Source: Saccharopolyspora gloriosae (GTDB taxonomy: Bacteria; Actinomycetota; Actinomycetes; Mycobacteriales; Pseudonocardiaceae). Taken from it: a stretch of 64,000 bases of DNA. Below, piece after piece: positions 34,338 to 43,121 of the stretch. The notes beneath the pieces are model-generated. The model did no database searches. It was not told the DNA's origin and saw nothing but the letters and a program-made list of their open reading frames with translations. Location of the stretch: NCBI RefSeq assembly GCF_014203325.1, contig NZ_JACHIV010000001.1:248001-312000 (forward strand). The letters are read 5' to 3'. Every line of letters begins with the position of its first letter. Position 1 is the first letter of the stretch. The position numbers and the translations under genes were made by a program.

Positions 34338-35309
34338 TCAGCCGTTGGCGGCGCTCGTGTTGATCTCGCCGTTGACCCCGCGCGGGAAGAACCCGCCCGA
34401 GGTCGCCTCCTTGTTGGTCAGGTACACGATGTTGAGCACCTGACCGGCGCTGCGGCTGTAGGTGACGCCGAACTGATCGGTGGGCACGATGTTGGCCCGC
34501 CCGTTCTCGTCCACGACGCCCTGATCGAGATCGTCGGCGCCGTCCAAGGAGTCCCGGGCATCGGAGAGCTTGACCGAAGCTTCCTTGAGGTCGCGGCCGA
34601 GCAGCCCCGTCCCCAGCAGACCGGTGTCCTTCGAGTACAGCGCACTGCGGATGTTCGCCGCGTGATAGGCCTCGGCCGCGAGAATCCCCGCCGCCGCCTC
34701 CAGATAAGTCTTGTTCGACACCAGCGGCGCGGCACCCTTGTACGCGCTCACCCCGACGTCTTCGAACAAGTAGGCCGCCAGCAGGAAGTTGTCCTCGTTG
34801 GCGAACGGGTCGAACGCCTCCCCGGACCGGACCAGACCGGCGGCCTGCGCCGCGGCGGTGAAGCTGTTCTGCAGATCGATCTCCGGCTGCGCCACCGCGG
34901 CCGAGCCCAGCGCGCTGCGCAGGAACTCCACGTGCGCCCGCTCGTCCGCCGCGATCTCCTCGGCGTACTGGCGGACCATCTTGCTCTCGAACCGCACGGA
35001 GTGGCCGCCGGTCACCCCGCCGCGAGCCCCCGCACCACCGGTCAGCTTGTCCGGGATGCCCGCTCCGGTCACGGCGTAGGAGTAGAACTGCGCTTCCAGG
35101 TACTCCAGGTTGAGCGCGAAGTTGAGGACCGCCCCATCGCTGGGTGCCTCCGCCGCGGCGGCAGTCGGCGCGAACACCGCGGACGACATCGTGGTGGCAC
35201 CGACCACCCCCAGACCGCCCAACCCGGCACTGCGCAGGAAGCGGCGCCGATCAGTCTGGTTCTCCGAGCTCCGGTTGATCATCTTGACGACTTGGTTCCG
35301 ACCGAACAC
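34338..35309 (-). CDS. Tat-exported ferritin-like protein
   Basis: The 323-aa protein starts at GTG 35309 after AAGGAA. It has a twin-arginine signal (DRRRFLRSAGLGGLGVVGA, residues 20-38) and a ferritin-like four-helix region with NLEYLEAQFYSYA near 70, EIAADERAHVEFLR near 118 and AEAYHAANIRS near 217, giving the usual Glu/His metal ligands. Related proteins are desiccation-linked (PCC13-62-like) and are exported folded. The metal and role are not known. A 382-nt region upstream to the kinase gene holds only a doubtful small frame. Confidence 0.88.
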   Translation of the reverse strand: MFGRNQVVKMINRSSENQTDRRRFLRSAGLGGLGVVGATTMSSAVFAPTAAAAEAPSDGAVLNFALNLEYLEAQFYSYAVTGAGIPDKLTGGAGARGGVTGGHSVRFESKMVRQYAEEIAADERAHVEFLRSALGSAAVAQPEIDLQNSFTAAAQAAGLVRSGEAFDPFANEDNFLLAAYLFEDVGVSAYKGAAPLVSNKTYLEAAAGILAAEAYHAANIRSALYSKDTGLLGTGLLGRDLKEASVKLSDARDSLDGADDLDQGVVDENGRANIVPTDQFGVTYSRSAGQVLNIVYLTNKEATSGGFFPRGVNGEINTSAANG

Positions 35310-35584
35310 GTGGTTCCTTCCCCCACCCCGGCGGCTTCGACCGCGTCACCCGGCCACCGCCCGAATGGTCATCTCGACGGACACCGGAGATTCGTCACCG
35401 ATCACCCCGGCGCTTGGTCGACGGCGACGGCCGTTGCGCCAGGCGGCGGGAAAGGCGCCAGGCGGCACCGACGGGTGGCACCTGATCGGGGCGGTGCCCC
35501 GGACCAGTCCCCGGTGAGCGTGCGGGATGCACGATCGACGTCATCCGCCGCGCCGGATACGCCGTCGACGCTGAGCTGTGGATC

Positions 35585-35677
35585 GTGGACGCCTACAAGT
35601 GCGGTAGCTGCCACGAGGAAGGCAATTGCGCTGCGTCGGGCACGGACGGCAACGAGAACACCGACACCCGCAAGTGA
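35585..35677 (+). CDS. Possible Cys-rich micropeptide
   Basis: A frame open from about 35486 ends at TGA 35675-35677. Starting at GTG 35585 it would give 30 residues containing YKCGSCHEEGNC and a polar Asn/Asp/Thr tail. Upstream codons read RRAGYAVDAELWIVD. No convincing ribosome site is seen for the GTG. The stop overlaps a GTG (35674) in the frame of the following kinase, a usual sign of coupling. It could also be the decayed end of a lost gene. Confidence 0.3.
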   Translation: MDAYKCGSCHEEGNCAASGTDGNENTDTRK

Positions 35678-35691
35678 TCGAAGGGGCCGAC

Positions 35692-36573
35692 GTGACCACC
35701 TGGCAGGAACTTCCCGGCGAGGTGCGGGATTTCGTGCGGGGGCACGTCGGCCCCGTCTCGTCCGCGGTTGAGATCACCAACGGGCGCAGCAGCGACCTCG
35801 CCGCGGTGCTCGACACCGCCGCCGGGCGCGTGTTCGTCAAGGGCGTCGAAGGCGTCAGTCGGCGAATGCGGCACCTGCGAAACGAGATCACCACCAGCAC
35901 GCTCGCCGGAGACTTGGCGCCCGCTGTGCTGTTTGCCGAGGACATCGGGGAATGGCTCGTGGTCGGGTTCGAGTACCTGACCGGTCGCCCCGCGGGTCTG
36001 AGCCCCGGATCGGTCGATCTGCCGGTCGTAGCTGACGTGGTCAATCGGATCGGGGCTCGCCCCGGTGACGACACGCGGCCCCTGCGGAAGCGGTTCGGCG
36101 CTAACGATTGGTGGGGACGCCTCGACGCCGATGCGCCTGAGCTCATCGAAGGGTGGGACCTAGCCGATGCGGCTCGATGGTCGGCTGCGTTCCCGACGCT
36201 GATCGACGGTGATCGGCTCGTGCACACCGACCTGCACGGGGATCAGATCATCATCGGCGACGGCCCCGCCCGCGTGATCGACTGGGCGTTCCCCGGCGCG
36301 GGAGCGGCCTGGGTCGATCCGGCGTTCATCGTTCTCCGGCTGATCGAAGCCGGACACGAGCCAGCCGACGCCGAGCAGTGGGCGCGCACCCACTTGAAGG
36401 GGTTGCAGGGCACCGACGACGCGCACCTGACCGCGTTCGCCGTCTACCTCGCGGGCATGTGGACGCACTGGACGATCACTCGCACCGGCCCCGGCCTGCA
36501 CCACCGGGCCGGTCTCGCCCGCGACTACGCCGCATGGCGACTCGCACAGGAATCCGAGGCGTCGGAGAACTGA
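35692..36573 (+). CDS. APH-fold (aminoglycoside phosphotransferase-like) kinase
   Basis: The 293-aa protein has an N-lobe with a Lys in RVFVKGVEGV near residue 49, and the APH catalytic loop HTDLHGDQIII near 180 followed by VIDWAFPG, which carries the Mg-binding Asp. The fold phosphorylates small molecules, antibiotics or peptides; the substrate is not evident. GTG 35692 is chosen for AAGGGG 5 nt upstream; GTG 35674 would overlap the stop of the small upstream frame. The tRNA-Arg gene follows on the opposite strand. Confidence 0.82.
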   Translation: MTTWQELPGEVRDFVRGHVGPVSSAVEITNGRSSDLAAVLDTAAGRVFVKGVEGVSRRMRHLRNEITTSTLAGDLAPAVLFAEDIGEWLVVGFEYLTGRPAGLSPGSVDLPVVADVVNRIGARPGDDTRPLRKRFGANDWWGRLDADAPELIEGWDLADAARWSAAFPTLIDGDRLVHTDLHGDQIIIGDGPARVIDWAFPGAGAAWVDPAFIVLRLIEAGHEPADAEQWARTHLKGLQGTDDAHLTAFAVYLAGMWTHWTITRTGPGLHHRAGLARDYAAWRLAQESEASEN

Positions 36574-36645
36574 TCTCGATTGCAGGGTTCAGCGGAGGTC
36601 GATCTTGAACCGACCGAATCCTCGCGTCCTTCACCAGCGAAAATG

Positions 36646-36718
36646 CGCCCCCGGCAGGATTCGAACCTGCGACACCGGCTTTAGGAGAGCCGTGCTCTAT
36701 CCCCTGAGCTACGGGGGC
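36646..36718 (-). tRNA. tRNA-Arg (anticodon CCT)
   Basis: On the minus strand the 73-nt sequence folds as a cloverleaf. The acceptor stem is GCCCCCG with CGGGGGC, the D-arm contains GCTCAGGGGATAGAGC, the anticodon arm is CGGCT-CTCCTAA-AGCCG with anticodon CCT, and the T-arm contains GGTTCGAATCC. CCA is not encoded. Confidence 0.95.
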
Positions 36719-36879
36719 GTGCGTCGACGTGTCGACCCTCGGAGGGTACCGGCCGGGGATCGCCGGGCGACAGCAGGGAGTGGTGAAGCGGCCGTTGGTG
36801 ATCGAGTGGTCGCGTATGGTGAGGTGATCGTCACTGGAGAGCCGAGCCGGCCGTGCCGATGCGGTCTGGGGGAGTGGGC

Positions 36880-38910
36880 ATGGGCAACGAGAACCGCGGC
36901 GACGTCGAGCAGCTCATCCAGGCAGGGTCGATCGGGCAGGTGCACGTCCACCAGCGGGTTCCGGTGGCGTTGCGCGCGGAGGAGATGCCGCCGGGGCAGG
37001 CCGGGTTCGTGGACCGCGAGTCCGAGCGCGCCGAGCTGGACGCGGCGGTGGCGCGCAGCGGGGACTACCCGACGTGCGTGCTGGTCACCGGGCCGCGGGG
37101 GTCGGGGAAGACGGCACTGGTGCGGCAGTGGATGCACGAGTCTTCGCAGGTCTTCCGGCACGTGGTCCGCATCGATCTGCAGGATCGGCCCGCGTCGAAG
37201 CAGCGGGTGATCGAGCACTGCCTGCGCGCCTTCGGGCTGGAGGTGCCCGTCGACGCGGACTCGGCCGAGGGGCGGTTCCGCAGCTTCACCCGCGAGCACG
37301 ACGTGGCGCTGGTGCTCGACAACGTGGCGGCACCAGCGAGTTTGCTGCCGTTGGTGCCGACCTCGGCCAACGGCTTGCTGGTGCTCATCGGGTGGCGGCA
37401 GTGGCCGGAGCTCGTCGTCCGGGGCGTGGTTCCGTTGGGGTTGCGGCGGCTCGACGCGGACTCCGGTGTGGAGTTGCTGCGCGTCGGGGCCGGGCAGCGG
37501 GTGGACGAGGAGCCGGAACAGGCGCGGCGGCTCGTGGAGTTGTGCGGCGGGCTGCCGATCGCGCTCCGGATCACCGCGGGCCTGCTGGCGAAGCGGCCGG
37601 GGCGCGCGTTGGCGCGGGTCGTGGCCGACCTGGAAGTCGACGGGCGGCTGGAGAAGTTCGTCGAGGACGGCGTGCCGGTCGTGCTGGAGCACTTCGAGCA
37701 GGTACTCGCCGCGCTCACCGAGCGGCAGCGCGAGCTGTACCGGTCGCTGGGGCACGTGCCGGGGCCGACCTTCTCCGCCGAGGTCGTCGCCGCGCTCGCC
37801 GAGATCTCCTCCGACAATGCCGAAGACCTGCTCTACGACCTGCACGACGCGAACTTGCTGGAGTGCACCGACCGGGGCGAATACCGGTTCCACGACCTCG
37901 TCCGCCTCCACGCCGCACGGTTGCGCGGTGAGGACGGCGGCGCGCTGCGACGGCTCGTGGACTGGTACCGGGCACGGGGCGCCTACGCGGACCGTGCCGC
38001 CATGGAGCCGGACCGGCTGCGGATCGGGCAGGACGACCCGCTGGTCGCGGGGCCGCAACCGTTCACGCGGGACGCCGCGGTGGCGTGGCTGGAGCGGGAG
38101 CGGGTGAACCTCGTCCACGTCCTCGCCGCCGCCTTCGAACACGGGTGGGACCGCGCGGTGATCTCGCTCTGCGACAGTCCGCTGTGGACTCTGCACCACA
38201 AGCACAAGTACTACGCGGACGTGGTGCCCGCGCTGGAGCTCGGAGTCGCCGCGGCCGAGCGGTGCGGTGACGCCGTCGCCGAGTCGCGGCTGCGCACGCT
38301 GCAGACCCAGCTCCTGCTGGAACTGCGGGACTTCGCGGCGGCGCGGCGATCCGGTGAACGGGCGCGGACGCTCGCGGAGCAGGCCGGGCACCGGCGGGTG
38401 CTCGCCTCGGCGCTGGAATTCCTCGGCAAGGAGCGGGCCGCGGTGCAGGACTGGGACGGGGCGCTGGCGCTGTTCGCGCAGTCCCGGGAGATCAACCTCG
38501 AACTCGGCAAACCCCGTGCCGTCGCGCTGCAGGAATACCTCATCGGGCGGTCGCTGGTCGGGCGGGGAGATCCGCGCGCTGCGCTGGAGGCGTTGGACTC
38601 CGCGCGGAACCGGCTCCGGGAATTCCCGAACGATCGGCGCACGCCCGGCCGCATCCGGGTCGTCGCCGCACGCGCGCACCAGGCGTTGGGACGGCACGCG
38701 GAAGCGATCGAGGAGCTGCGCGCCGCCGAAGCCGGAATCCGGGAGCTCGGCGGAGGCCACGACCTGGCCGAACCGCTCGAACTGCTCGCGAAATCCCTGC
38801 GCCACAACGGGAACGAGGCCGCGGCCCGGGACGCGTTGGCGGAGGCGGTCGACATCCTGGAGACCGAGCACGACCCGGACGCCCCGCGCCTGCGCGCGCT
38901 GCTCGACTAG
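36880..38910 (+). CDS. STAND NTPase (NB-ARC-like) with C-terminal TPR-like repeats
   Basis: The 676-aa protein opens with a short motif GDVEQLIQAGSIGQVHVHQ (residues 7-25), a type of N-terminal tag seen on actinomycete conflict or regulatory STAND proteins. The NTPase core has Walker A GPRGSGKTALV near 77 and an acidic Walker B in DVALVLDNV near 146, then CGGLPIALRITAGLL (GxP motif) near 225. Residues 380-676 are helical repeats like TPRs. No effector enzyme or DNA-binding domain is evident. ATG 36880 follows GGGGGAGTGG. It ends tail-to-tail with the next gene, sharing CTAG. Confidence 0.85.
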   Translation: MGNENRGDVEQLIQAGSIGQVHVHQRVPVALRAEEMPPGQAGFVDRESERAELDAAVARSGDYPTCVLVTGPRGSGKTALVRQWMHESSQVFRHVVRIDLQDRPASKQRVIEHCLRAFGLEVPVDADSAEGRFRSFTREHDVALVLDNVAAPASLLPLVPTSANGLLVLIGWRQWPELVVRGVVPLGLRRLDADSGVELLRVGAGQRVDEEPEQARRLVELCGGLPIALRITAGLLAKRPGRALARVVADLEVDGRLEKFVEDGVPVVLEHFEQVLAALTERQRELYRSLGHVPGPTFSAEVVAALAEISSDNAEDLLYDLHDANLLECTDRGEYRFHDLVRLHAARLRGEDGGALRRLVDWYRARGAYADRAAMEPDRLRIGQDDPLVAGPQPFTRDAAVAWLERERVNLVHVLAAAFEHGWDRAVISLCDSPLWTLHHKHKYYADVVPALELGVAAAERCGDAVAESRLRTLQTQLLLELRDFAAARRSGERARTLAEQAGHRRVLASALEFLGKERAAVQDWDGALALFAQSREINLELGKPRAVALQEYLIGRSLVGRGDPRAALEALDSARNRLREFPNDRRTPGRIRVVAARAHQALGRHAEAIEELRAAEAGIRELGGGHDLAEPLELLAKSLRHNGNEAAARDALAEAVDILETEHDPDAPRLRALLD

Positions 38911-40067
38911 TCGAGCCAGGGCCGCGGGGTGAACGGGGTGACCGGTTCCGGGGCGGCCGGGAACGCGGGTTCCGGCAGGCCCAGCCGGTCGTAGAGGACC
39001 GCGCGGAGCCGGGACACCGCGTTCAGCGGCGGCAGGAAGGCCCGCGCCTCCAGGTCCTCGTGTCCGGGGACCGGTGTCGCGCCGTCCACCTGGCGCACGA
39101 GATCTCCCGAGCGCACCCGCCGCGCTCGCGCACCGAGCTCCGCGATCGGCGTGCCCGGCGCGACCTCGGTGTCGCCGAAACCCGCCGACAGCAGCGGTTT
39201 CCCGAGCGCCGCCGCGTACAGCGCCAGCGACCCGTGGTCGGCCACGACCACGTCCGCGGCCACCAGCGCAGCGCGCCAACCCCGCTGCGGCGGGACCACG
39301 ACCAGCCCCGCCCGCCGCGCCCGGCGGGTCCACTGGCCCAGCTGCCACGTGCCGTGCCGGGACCAGACGTTCGGGTGCAGCACCAGCACGACCTGCGAAT
39401 CCGGGAACATCGCGGCGAATTCTGCGGGCAGCTGCGGGTGGCGGGCGAACAACGAGTGCGGGCCCCAGGTCGAACTGATCAGCACCGTCCGCCGCCCGCC
39501 CAGTTCCGCGCGGTAGTGCTCGCGCATCGGCAGGCTCGCTCGGAGCCGGGCGTAGCAGGGATCGCCGACGACGATCGCGCGCTCGGCCGCCTCGGGGCAG
39601 GAATCGCGCAGCAGCGCCAGCTGGTTCTCGTGCGAGAGCGCCAGCACCTCCGGGACCACTCGGCCCCCGTGCAGCAGCTGCTCCGGCGACAGACCGGAAA
39701 TCCCCCGCGCCACACCCGAATCCGTCGGGCGGAGCTTGTGGTAGCCCGCGCCGTGCGGGAGCGTCAGCACCGGGACGTCCAGCTCGTGCAGGGCGCCGTT
39801 GCTGCTGGGGGAGATCGCCAGGTCGACGTGGTCCTTCGTCGCGTCCCGCCACGGCAGCGAACGCATGCGTGCCGCGTCCAAGTGGTCCTGCAGATCCGCC
39901 TCGAACTCCGAACCGGCCGCGACGGTGAAGCGCGCCTCCACGCGGAAATCGTCCGCGAGCACGGCGAAGACGTCGTGCAACCGGTCCAGCGCGGTCAAGG
40001 TGCGGACCACCCCGAGCACCCGGCGGCGAACCGGGATCGTGGACCAGCGATCCGCCCGCTCAGCCAC
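38907..40067 (-). CDS. GT-B-like transferase (CDP-glycerol glycerophosphotransferase-like)
   Basis: With start GTG 40067 the product has 386 aa. It shows GT-B-type segments: LPHGAGYHKL near residue 120, RTVLISSTWGPHSLFARHP near 195, and a donor-site-like VVVADHGSLALYAAALGKPLL near 270. Teichoic-acid-type polymerases and related cell-surface transferases have this layout. GGGGG lies 5 nt before GTG 40067. The frame stays open through the 8-bp repeat to GTG 40250, which would add 61 residues of SPGVPESR repeats but has no ribosome site. The stop overlaps that of the STAND gene. Confidence 0.7.
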   Translation of the reverse strand: MAERADRWSTIPVRRRVLGVVRTLTALDRLHDVFAVLADDFRVEARFTVAAGSEFEADLQDHLDAARMRSLPWRDATKDHVDLAISPSSNGALHELDVPVLTLPHGAGYHKLRPTDSGVARGISGLSPEQLLHGGRVVPEVLALSHENQLALLRDSCPEAAERAIVVGDPCYARLRASLPMREHYRAELGGRRTVLISSTWGPHSLFARHPQLPAEFAAMFPDSQVVLVLHPNVWSRHGTWQLGQWTRRARRAGLVVVPPQRGWRAALVAADVVVADHGSLALYAAALGKPLLSAGFGDTEVAPGTPIAELGARARRVRSGDLVRQVDGATPVPGHEDLEARAFLPPLNAVSRLRAVLYDRLGLPEPAFPAAPEPVTPFTPRPWLD

Positions 40068-40082
40068 GACAGCCCCCGCTCC

Positions 40083-40234
40083 GGGACTCCGGGACTCCGG
40101 GACTCCGGGACTCCGGGACTCCGGGACTCCGGGACTCCGGGACTCCGGGACTCCGGGACTCCGGGACTCCGGGACTCCGGGACTCCGGGACTCCGGGACT
40201 CCGGGACTCCGGGACTCCGGGACTCCGGGACTCC
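40083..40234. repeat. 8-bp tandem repeat (GGGACTCC), 19 perfect copies
   Basis: GGGACTCC is repeated without interruption 19 times, with a half unit CTCC before it. The tract lies between two minus-strand genes: 16 nt upstream of the favoured GTG of the transferase gene and 74 nt downstream of the GGDEF stop. Because 8 is not a multiple of 3, every frame through it gives the same octapeptide repeat (SPGVPESR on minus, GLRDSGTP on plus) with no stop. It is a classic substrate for slipped-strand copy-number change. Confidence 0.97.
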
Positions 40235-40307
40235 GGGGCGGATTGTCCACGCGCGATCGGGGAGTCCGCGTCGGGGGCGGCGTCGGCGGCGGGCACGGCC
40301 GCCGATC

Positions 40308-41819
40308 CTAACCGCCCTGGATCTCCGGCCGGTCCTGCTCCGGATCTCCCCGGTCGATCTCCACCCGGTTCCGCCCGGCCCGTTTCGCCCGGTACAGCGC
40401 GATGTCCGCCGCCGCGAACAGGTGGTCCAGCTTCGCGGGGCCACCGGCGACGCCGATGCTCACCGTCGGCGGCTGCCGGGTGCGGCCCAGCACCAGGCGC
40501 CAATCGTGCCGGTCCACGGCCGCGCGGATCCGTTCCGCGACGACCGGGCCCGCATGGCGGGGATCCTCCGCGTCGTCCACCAGCAGCACCACGAACTCGT
40601 CCCCGGCCCAGCGGCAGAGCAGGTCGTCCGCGCGGCACTCCCGTCGCAACAAGTGCGCGACCTCCTGCAACGTCGCGTCGCCTGCCGCATGACCTGCAAG
40701 ATCGTTGACATCCTTGAACCAGTCGACGTCGAGCAGGACCAACCACGGGATGCGCCCCTGGGACGCCGTGGTCTCCAGCAGGACCGGCGCCTGGCGCTGC
40801 AGGCCGAGGCGGTTCACCAGGCCCGTCAGCGGATCCCGCACCGCGGCCTCCTGCGCGGCCGTCGCCATCCGCTGCGCCTGCACCGCGACCCGCCGCTGCT
40901 CCAGCGCCTGCCCCAGACCCTCCTGCAAGGTCTCCACCGCGATCCCGCTCGCGCGCACCGTGCGCCGCAGCGCCGCCGCCTCGCCCACCGCGTCGCCGAG
41001 CTGCACGCAGATCGCGGCCAAGTCCAGCGAATACCGCATCATCTGCATCGTGTCGCCGATGCTCTCGGCGTTGTCCAGCGCGCGGCTCGCGAAGGTCCGG
41101 GCCTCGTGCAGATCGCCCTCGTCCCGGTGGACCACGGCCAGCACCCAATTGGCCACCGCCATGCAGAACCAATCGTCGGTCTGCTTGCTCAGCTCCAAGG
41201 AACGCCGGGCCAGCCGGTCCGCCTCCGGCAGCCGGCCCAGCCCGGCCAGCGCCCGCGCACCGCCCGCGAGCGCCACGCGCTGCAGCTGGCCCTTGTCGAC
41301 GACCAGCAGCGCCTCGTCGAACAGGTCGCGGGCCGTGGTGAACAGCCGCTCCGCCGACTCCACGTCCCGCGCCACCGAGCGGAAGATCAGCGCGCTGGCC
41401 TGGCGGACCAGGCAGTGCGCCAGCGTCTCCGGATCACCGGCCTTGCGCGCCACCTGCACGGCGAGCGTCATCAGCTCCAGCGCGGAGGCGCGGTGCCCGA
41501 TCGTCTCCAGCAGGTTGCCGAGGATGCTGATGGTCTGGGCCGCCGACTTGCCCGCGGGCTGGTCGGAATCCAGCTCCGTCCAGCCCTCCGCTGCCAGTTC
41601 GAGCGCCTGCGGGATCCGGTTGAGCCGCCAGGACAACCACGCCCGGTGCACCAGCACCGTCGCCCGGTTCCACTGCTCGCCCACCCGGTTCACGCCGGTG
41701 GCGATGAGCTCGTCGAAGGCCACGTCGGCCTCGTGCAGCCGACCGGAGTCCAGCAGCAGCCGCACACGACGATCCTGCGCGGGGATGTGCCCCGACATCA
41801 ACGAATCATCCTGTCGCAC
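40308..41819 (-). CDS. Cytosolic diguanylate cyclase with TPR-like repeats
   Basis: The 503-aa protein has about 320 residues of helical TPR-like repeats and a C-terminal GGDEF domain: LLDVDWFKDVNDLAGHAAGD near 370, RWAGDEFVVLL (AGDEF variant, still compatible with activity) near 413 and AADIALYRAKRAGRN near 475. It should make cyclic di-GMP when the repeat region binds a partner. No membrane helix is seen. GTG 41819 follows GGAG by 5 nt. The transferase gene lies 240 nt downstream across the 8-bp repeat. Confidence 0.88.
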   Translation of the reverse strand: MRQDDSLMSGHIPAQDRRVRLLLDSGRLHEADVAFDELIATGVNRVGEQWNRATVLVHRAWLSWRLNRIPQALELAAEGWTELDSDQPAGKSAAQTISILGNLLETIGHRASALELMTLAVQVARKAGDPETLAHCLVRQASALIFRSVARDVESAERLFTTARDLFDEALLVVDKGQLQRVALAGGARALAGLGRLPEADRLARRSLELSKQTDDWFCMAVANWVLAVVHRDEGDLHEARTFASRALDNAESIGDTMQMMRYSLDLAAICVQLGDAVGEAAALRRTVRASGIAVETLQEGLGQALEQRRVAVQAQRMATAAQEAAVRDPLTGLVNRLGLQRQAPVLLETTASQGRIPWLVLLDVDWFKDVNDLAGHAAGDATLQEVAHLLRRECRADDLLCRWAGDEFVVLLVDDAEDPRHAGPVVAERIRAAVDRHDWRLVLGRTRQPPTVSIGVAGGPAKLDHLFAAADIALYRAKRAGRNRVEIDRGDPEQDRPEIQGG

Positions 41820-41872
41820 GGCGTCTCCGAGATCGTGTCCCTCGTGCCCCGTTCCCCGCGTCCTGCTACAGG

Positions 41873-42541
41873 CTACCGGGGCTCGCCGCGCCGGTACTTG
41901 TCGTGATGGACCACGTCCTCCAGCGGAGCGCGCCGCCGCCAGCCGTGTCGTTCGAGGTCAGGGGTTTCCGCGAGGGCGTCGACGGGACCCACGCAGAGCC
42001 ACGCGACCGGCCGCACGCCGCTCGGGATGTCGAGCAGGCGGCGCAGGAAGTCCTCCCGGTAGAAGCTCACCCAGCCCACACCGAGCCCTTCGGCGGTCGC
42101 GGCCAGCCACAGGTTCTGGATGGCCAGGCAGACCGAGTACAGGCCGGCGTCGGCGATCGCGTGCCTGCCCAGCACGGCGGGGGAGCCGCGGTCCGGGTCG
42201 TAGGTGACGGCGATGCCCAGGCCGGATTCGACGATGCCCTCGACCTTGATCTTCGAGAAGGTGTCGGCGCGCTCGCCGCTGAGCTCGGCGGCGAACACGC
42301 TGCGTTCGGCGAGCACGTGTTCGCGGAAGGCGCGCCGGGTGGACTCGTCGCGGACCAGCACGAAGTCCCACGGCTGGCTCAGGCCCACGCTGGGCGCGCT
42401 GTGGGCGGCCGTCAGCACCCGGTGCAGCACGTCGGCGGGGATCTCGCCGCCGGTGAACTCGGAACGGACGTCGCGGCGGCGCGCCAGCACGTCGTAGAGG
42501 TCGGCCGCGGGCATCGGGTCGGTGGATCGAGCGGTGGTCAT
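41873..42541 (-). CDS. bluB: 5,6-dimethylbenzimidazole synthase
   Basis: The 222-aa flavin-dependent nitroreductase-fold protein has the BluB pattern: YDVLARRRDVRSEF, SAPSVGLSQPWDFVLV, VEGIVESGLGIAVTYD, YSVCLAIQNLWLAATAEGLGVGW. BluB breaks down FMNH2 to make the lower ligand of vitamin B12. ATG 42541 is chosen since the family begins there. No B12 riboswitch was seen upstream and no cobalamin gene is adjacent. Confidence 0.9.
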   Translation of the reverse strand: MTTARSTDPMPAADLYDVLARRRDVRSEFTGGEIPADVLHRVLTAAHSAPSVGLSQPWDFVLVRDESTRRAFREHVLAERSVFAAELSGERADTFSKIKVEGIVESGLGIAVTYDPDRGSPAVLGRHAIADAGLYSVCLAIQNLWLAATAEGLGVGWVSFYREDFLRRLLDIPSGVRPVAWLCVGPVDALAETPDLERHGWRRRAPLEDVVHHDKYRRGEPR

Positions 42542-42872
42542 TGGCTCGATCCTGCCGTGCCGTCCGCTCCGGGCGTGATGGTGGGGAGCACATCGGGACG
42601 GGTCGTGACCCGCTGTGCACGCGGCGGCACCCGCCGGTCCACGGGACGGTGACCGGCCGCCTCGACCATGGCGGAAACGGCGGTGGACGAATCCGCCACC
42701 TGTGGACGACTCGCGCGATTTCGCGAGAAATCGAACGCCCGCCACGCCGCCATGATCGACTCGCGGAGGTCGTGAGCTGGGGTGATGGCTGTTCCTGGCG
42801 CGTTCCCCTTGCAGAGCCTCCCGCAGATTTCTCGCGAAGTTTGCGGGAGGCCCGCTCGGGGGTCCGGTGGGG
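42542..42872. other. 331-nt intergenic region between bluB and rpsR
   Basis: It holds a perfect 9-bp hairpin, CCTCCCGCA at 42817-42825 with TGCGGGAGG at 42842-42850, beginning 23 nt past the rpsR stop and likely to end the zinc operon transcript. A 12-mer TTCGCGAGAAAT at 42720-42731 recurs inverted inside the hairpin loop (42827-42838). The bluB promoter must lie in the left part; no gene is seen. Confidence 0.6.
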
Positions 42873-43121
42873 TCAGCGCTTGGCGGGGCTCGGGTAGGGG
42901 AGCAGGGCCATCTCGCGCGCGTTCTTGATCGCGTTCGCGACTTCCCGCTGCTCCTGCATGGTCAGCCCGGTCACCCGGCGCGATCGGATCTTGCCGCGAT
43001 CGGAGAGGAACTTGCGCAGCAGCGCCGCGTCCTTCCAGTCCACCTGGACGACGCCCTCCTTGCGCAGCAGGTTCTGCTTGCGGCGGGGTGGTCTGCGGTC
43101 GTTGGTCGCCACGGTGATCAC
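42873..43121 (-). CDS. rpsR: Ribosomal protein S18, zinc-independent paralogue
   Basis: The 82-aa protein has the S18 core [19 protein letters not shown] and [24 protein letters not shown]. It lacks Cys, unlike zinc-binding S18 forms. GTG 43121 overlaps the rpsN stop by 4 nt. It is the last gene of the operon rpmB-rpmG-rpsN-rpsR, which replaces zinc-containing ribosomal proteins when zinc is scarce. Confidence 0.95.
   Translation of the reverse strand: MITVATNDRRPPRRKQNLLRKEGVVQVDWKDAALLRKFLSDRGKIRSRRVTGLTMQEQREVANAIKNAREMALLPYPSPAKR

Noticed and set aside
40083-40234. The 8-bp tract as a CRISPR array
   Set aside because: There are no spacers and the unit is 8 bp; it is a simple tandem repeat.
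39060-41906. A 948-codon plus-strand frame opposite the transferase and GGDEF genes
   Set aside because: It stays open because the 8-bp repeat has no stop in any frame and because of GC bias; it has no recognisable domain while both minus-strand genes do.
42542-42872. A cobalamin riboswitch before bluB
   Set aside because: No B12-box-like GCCACTG sequence or suitable stems were seen in the region.
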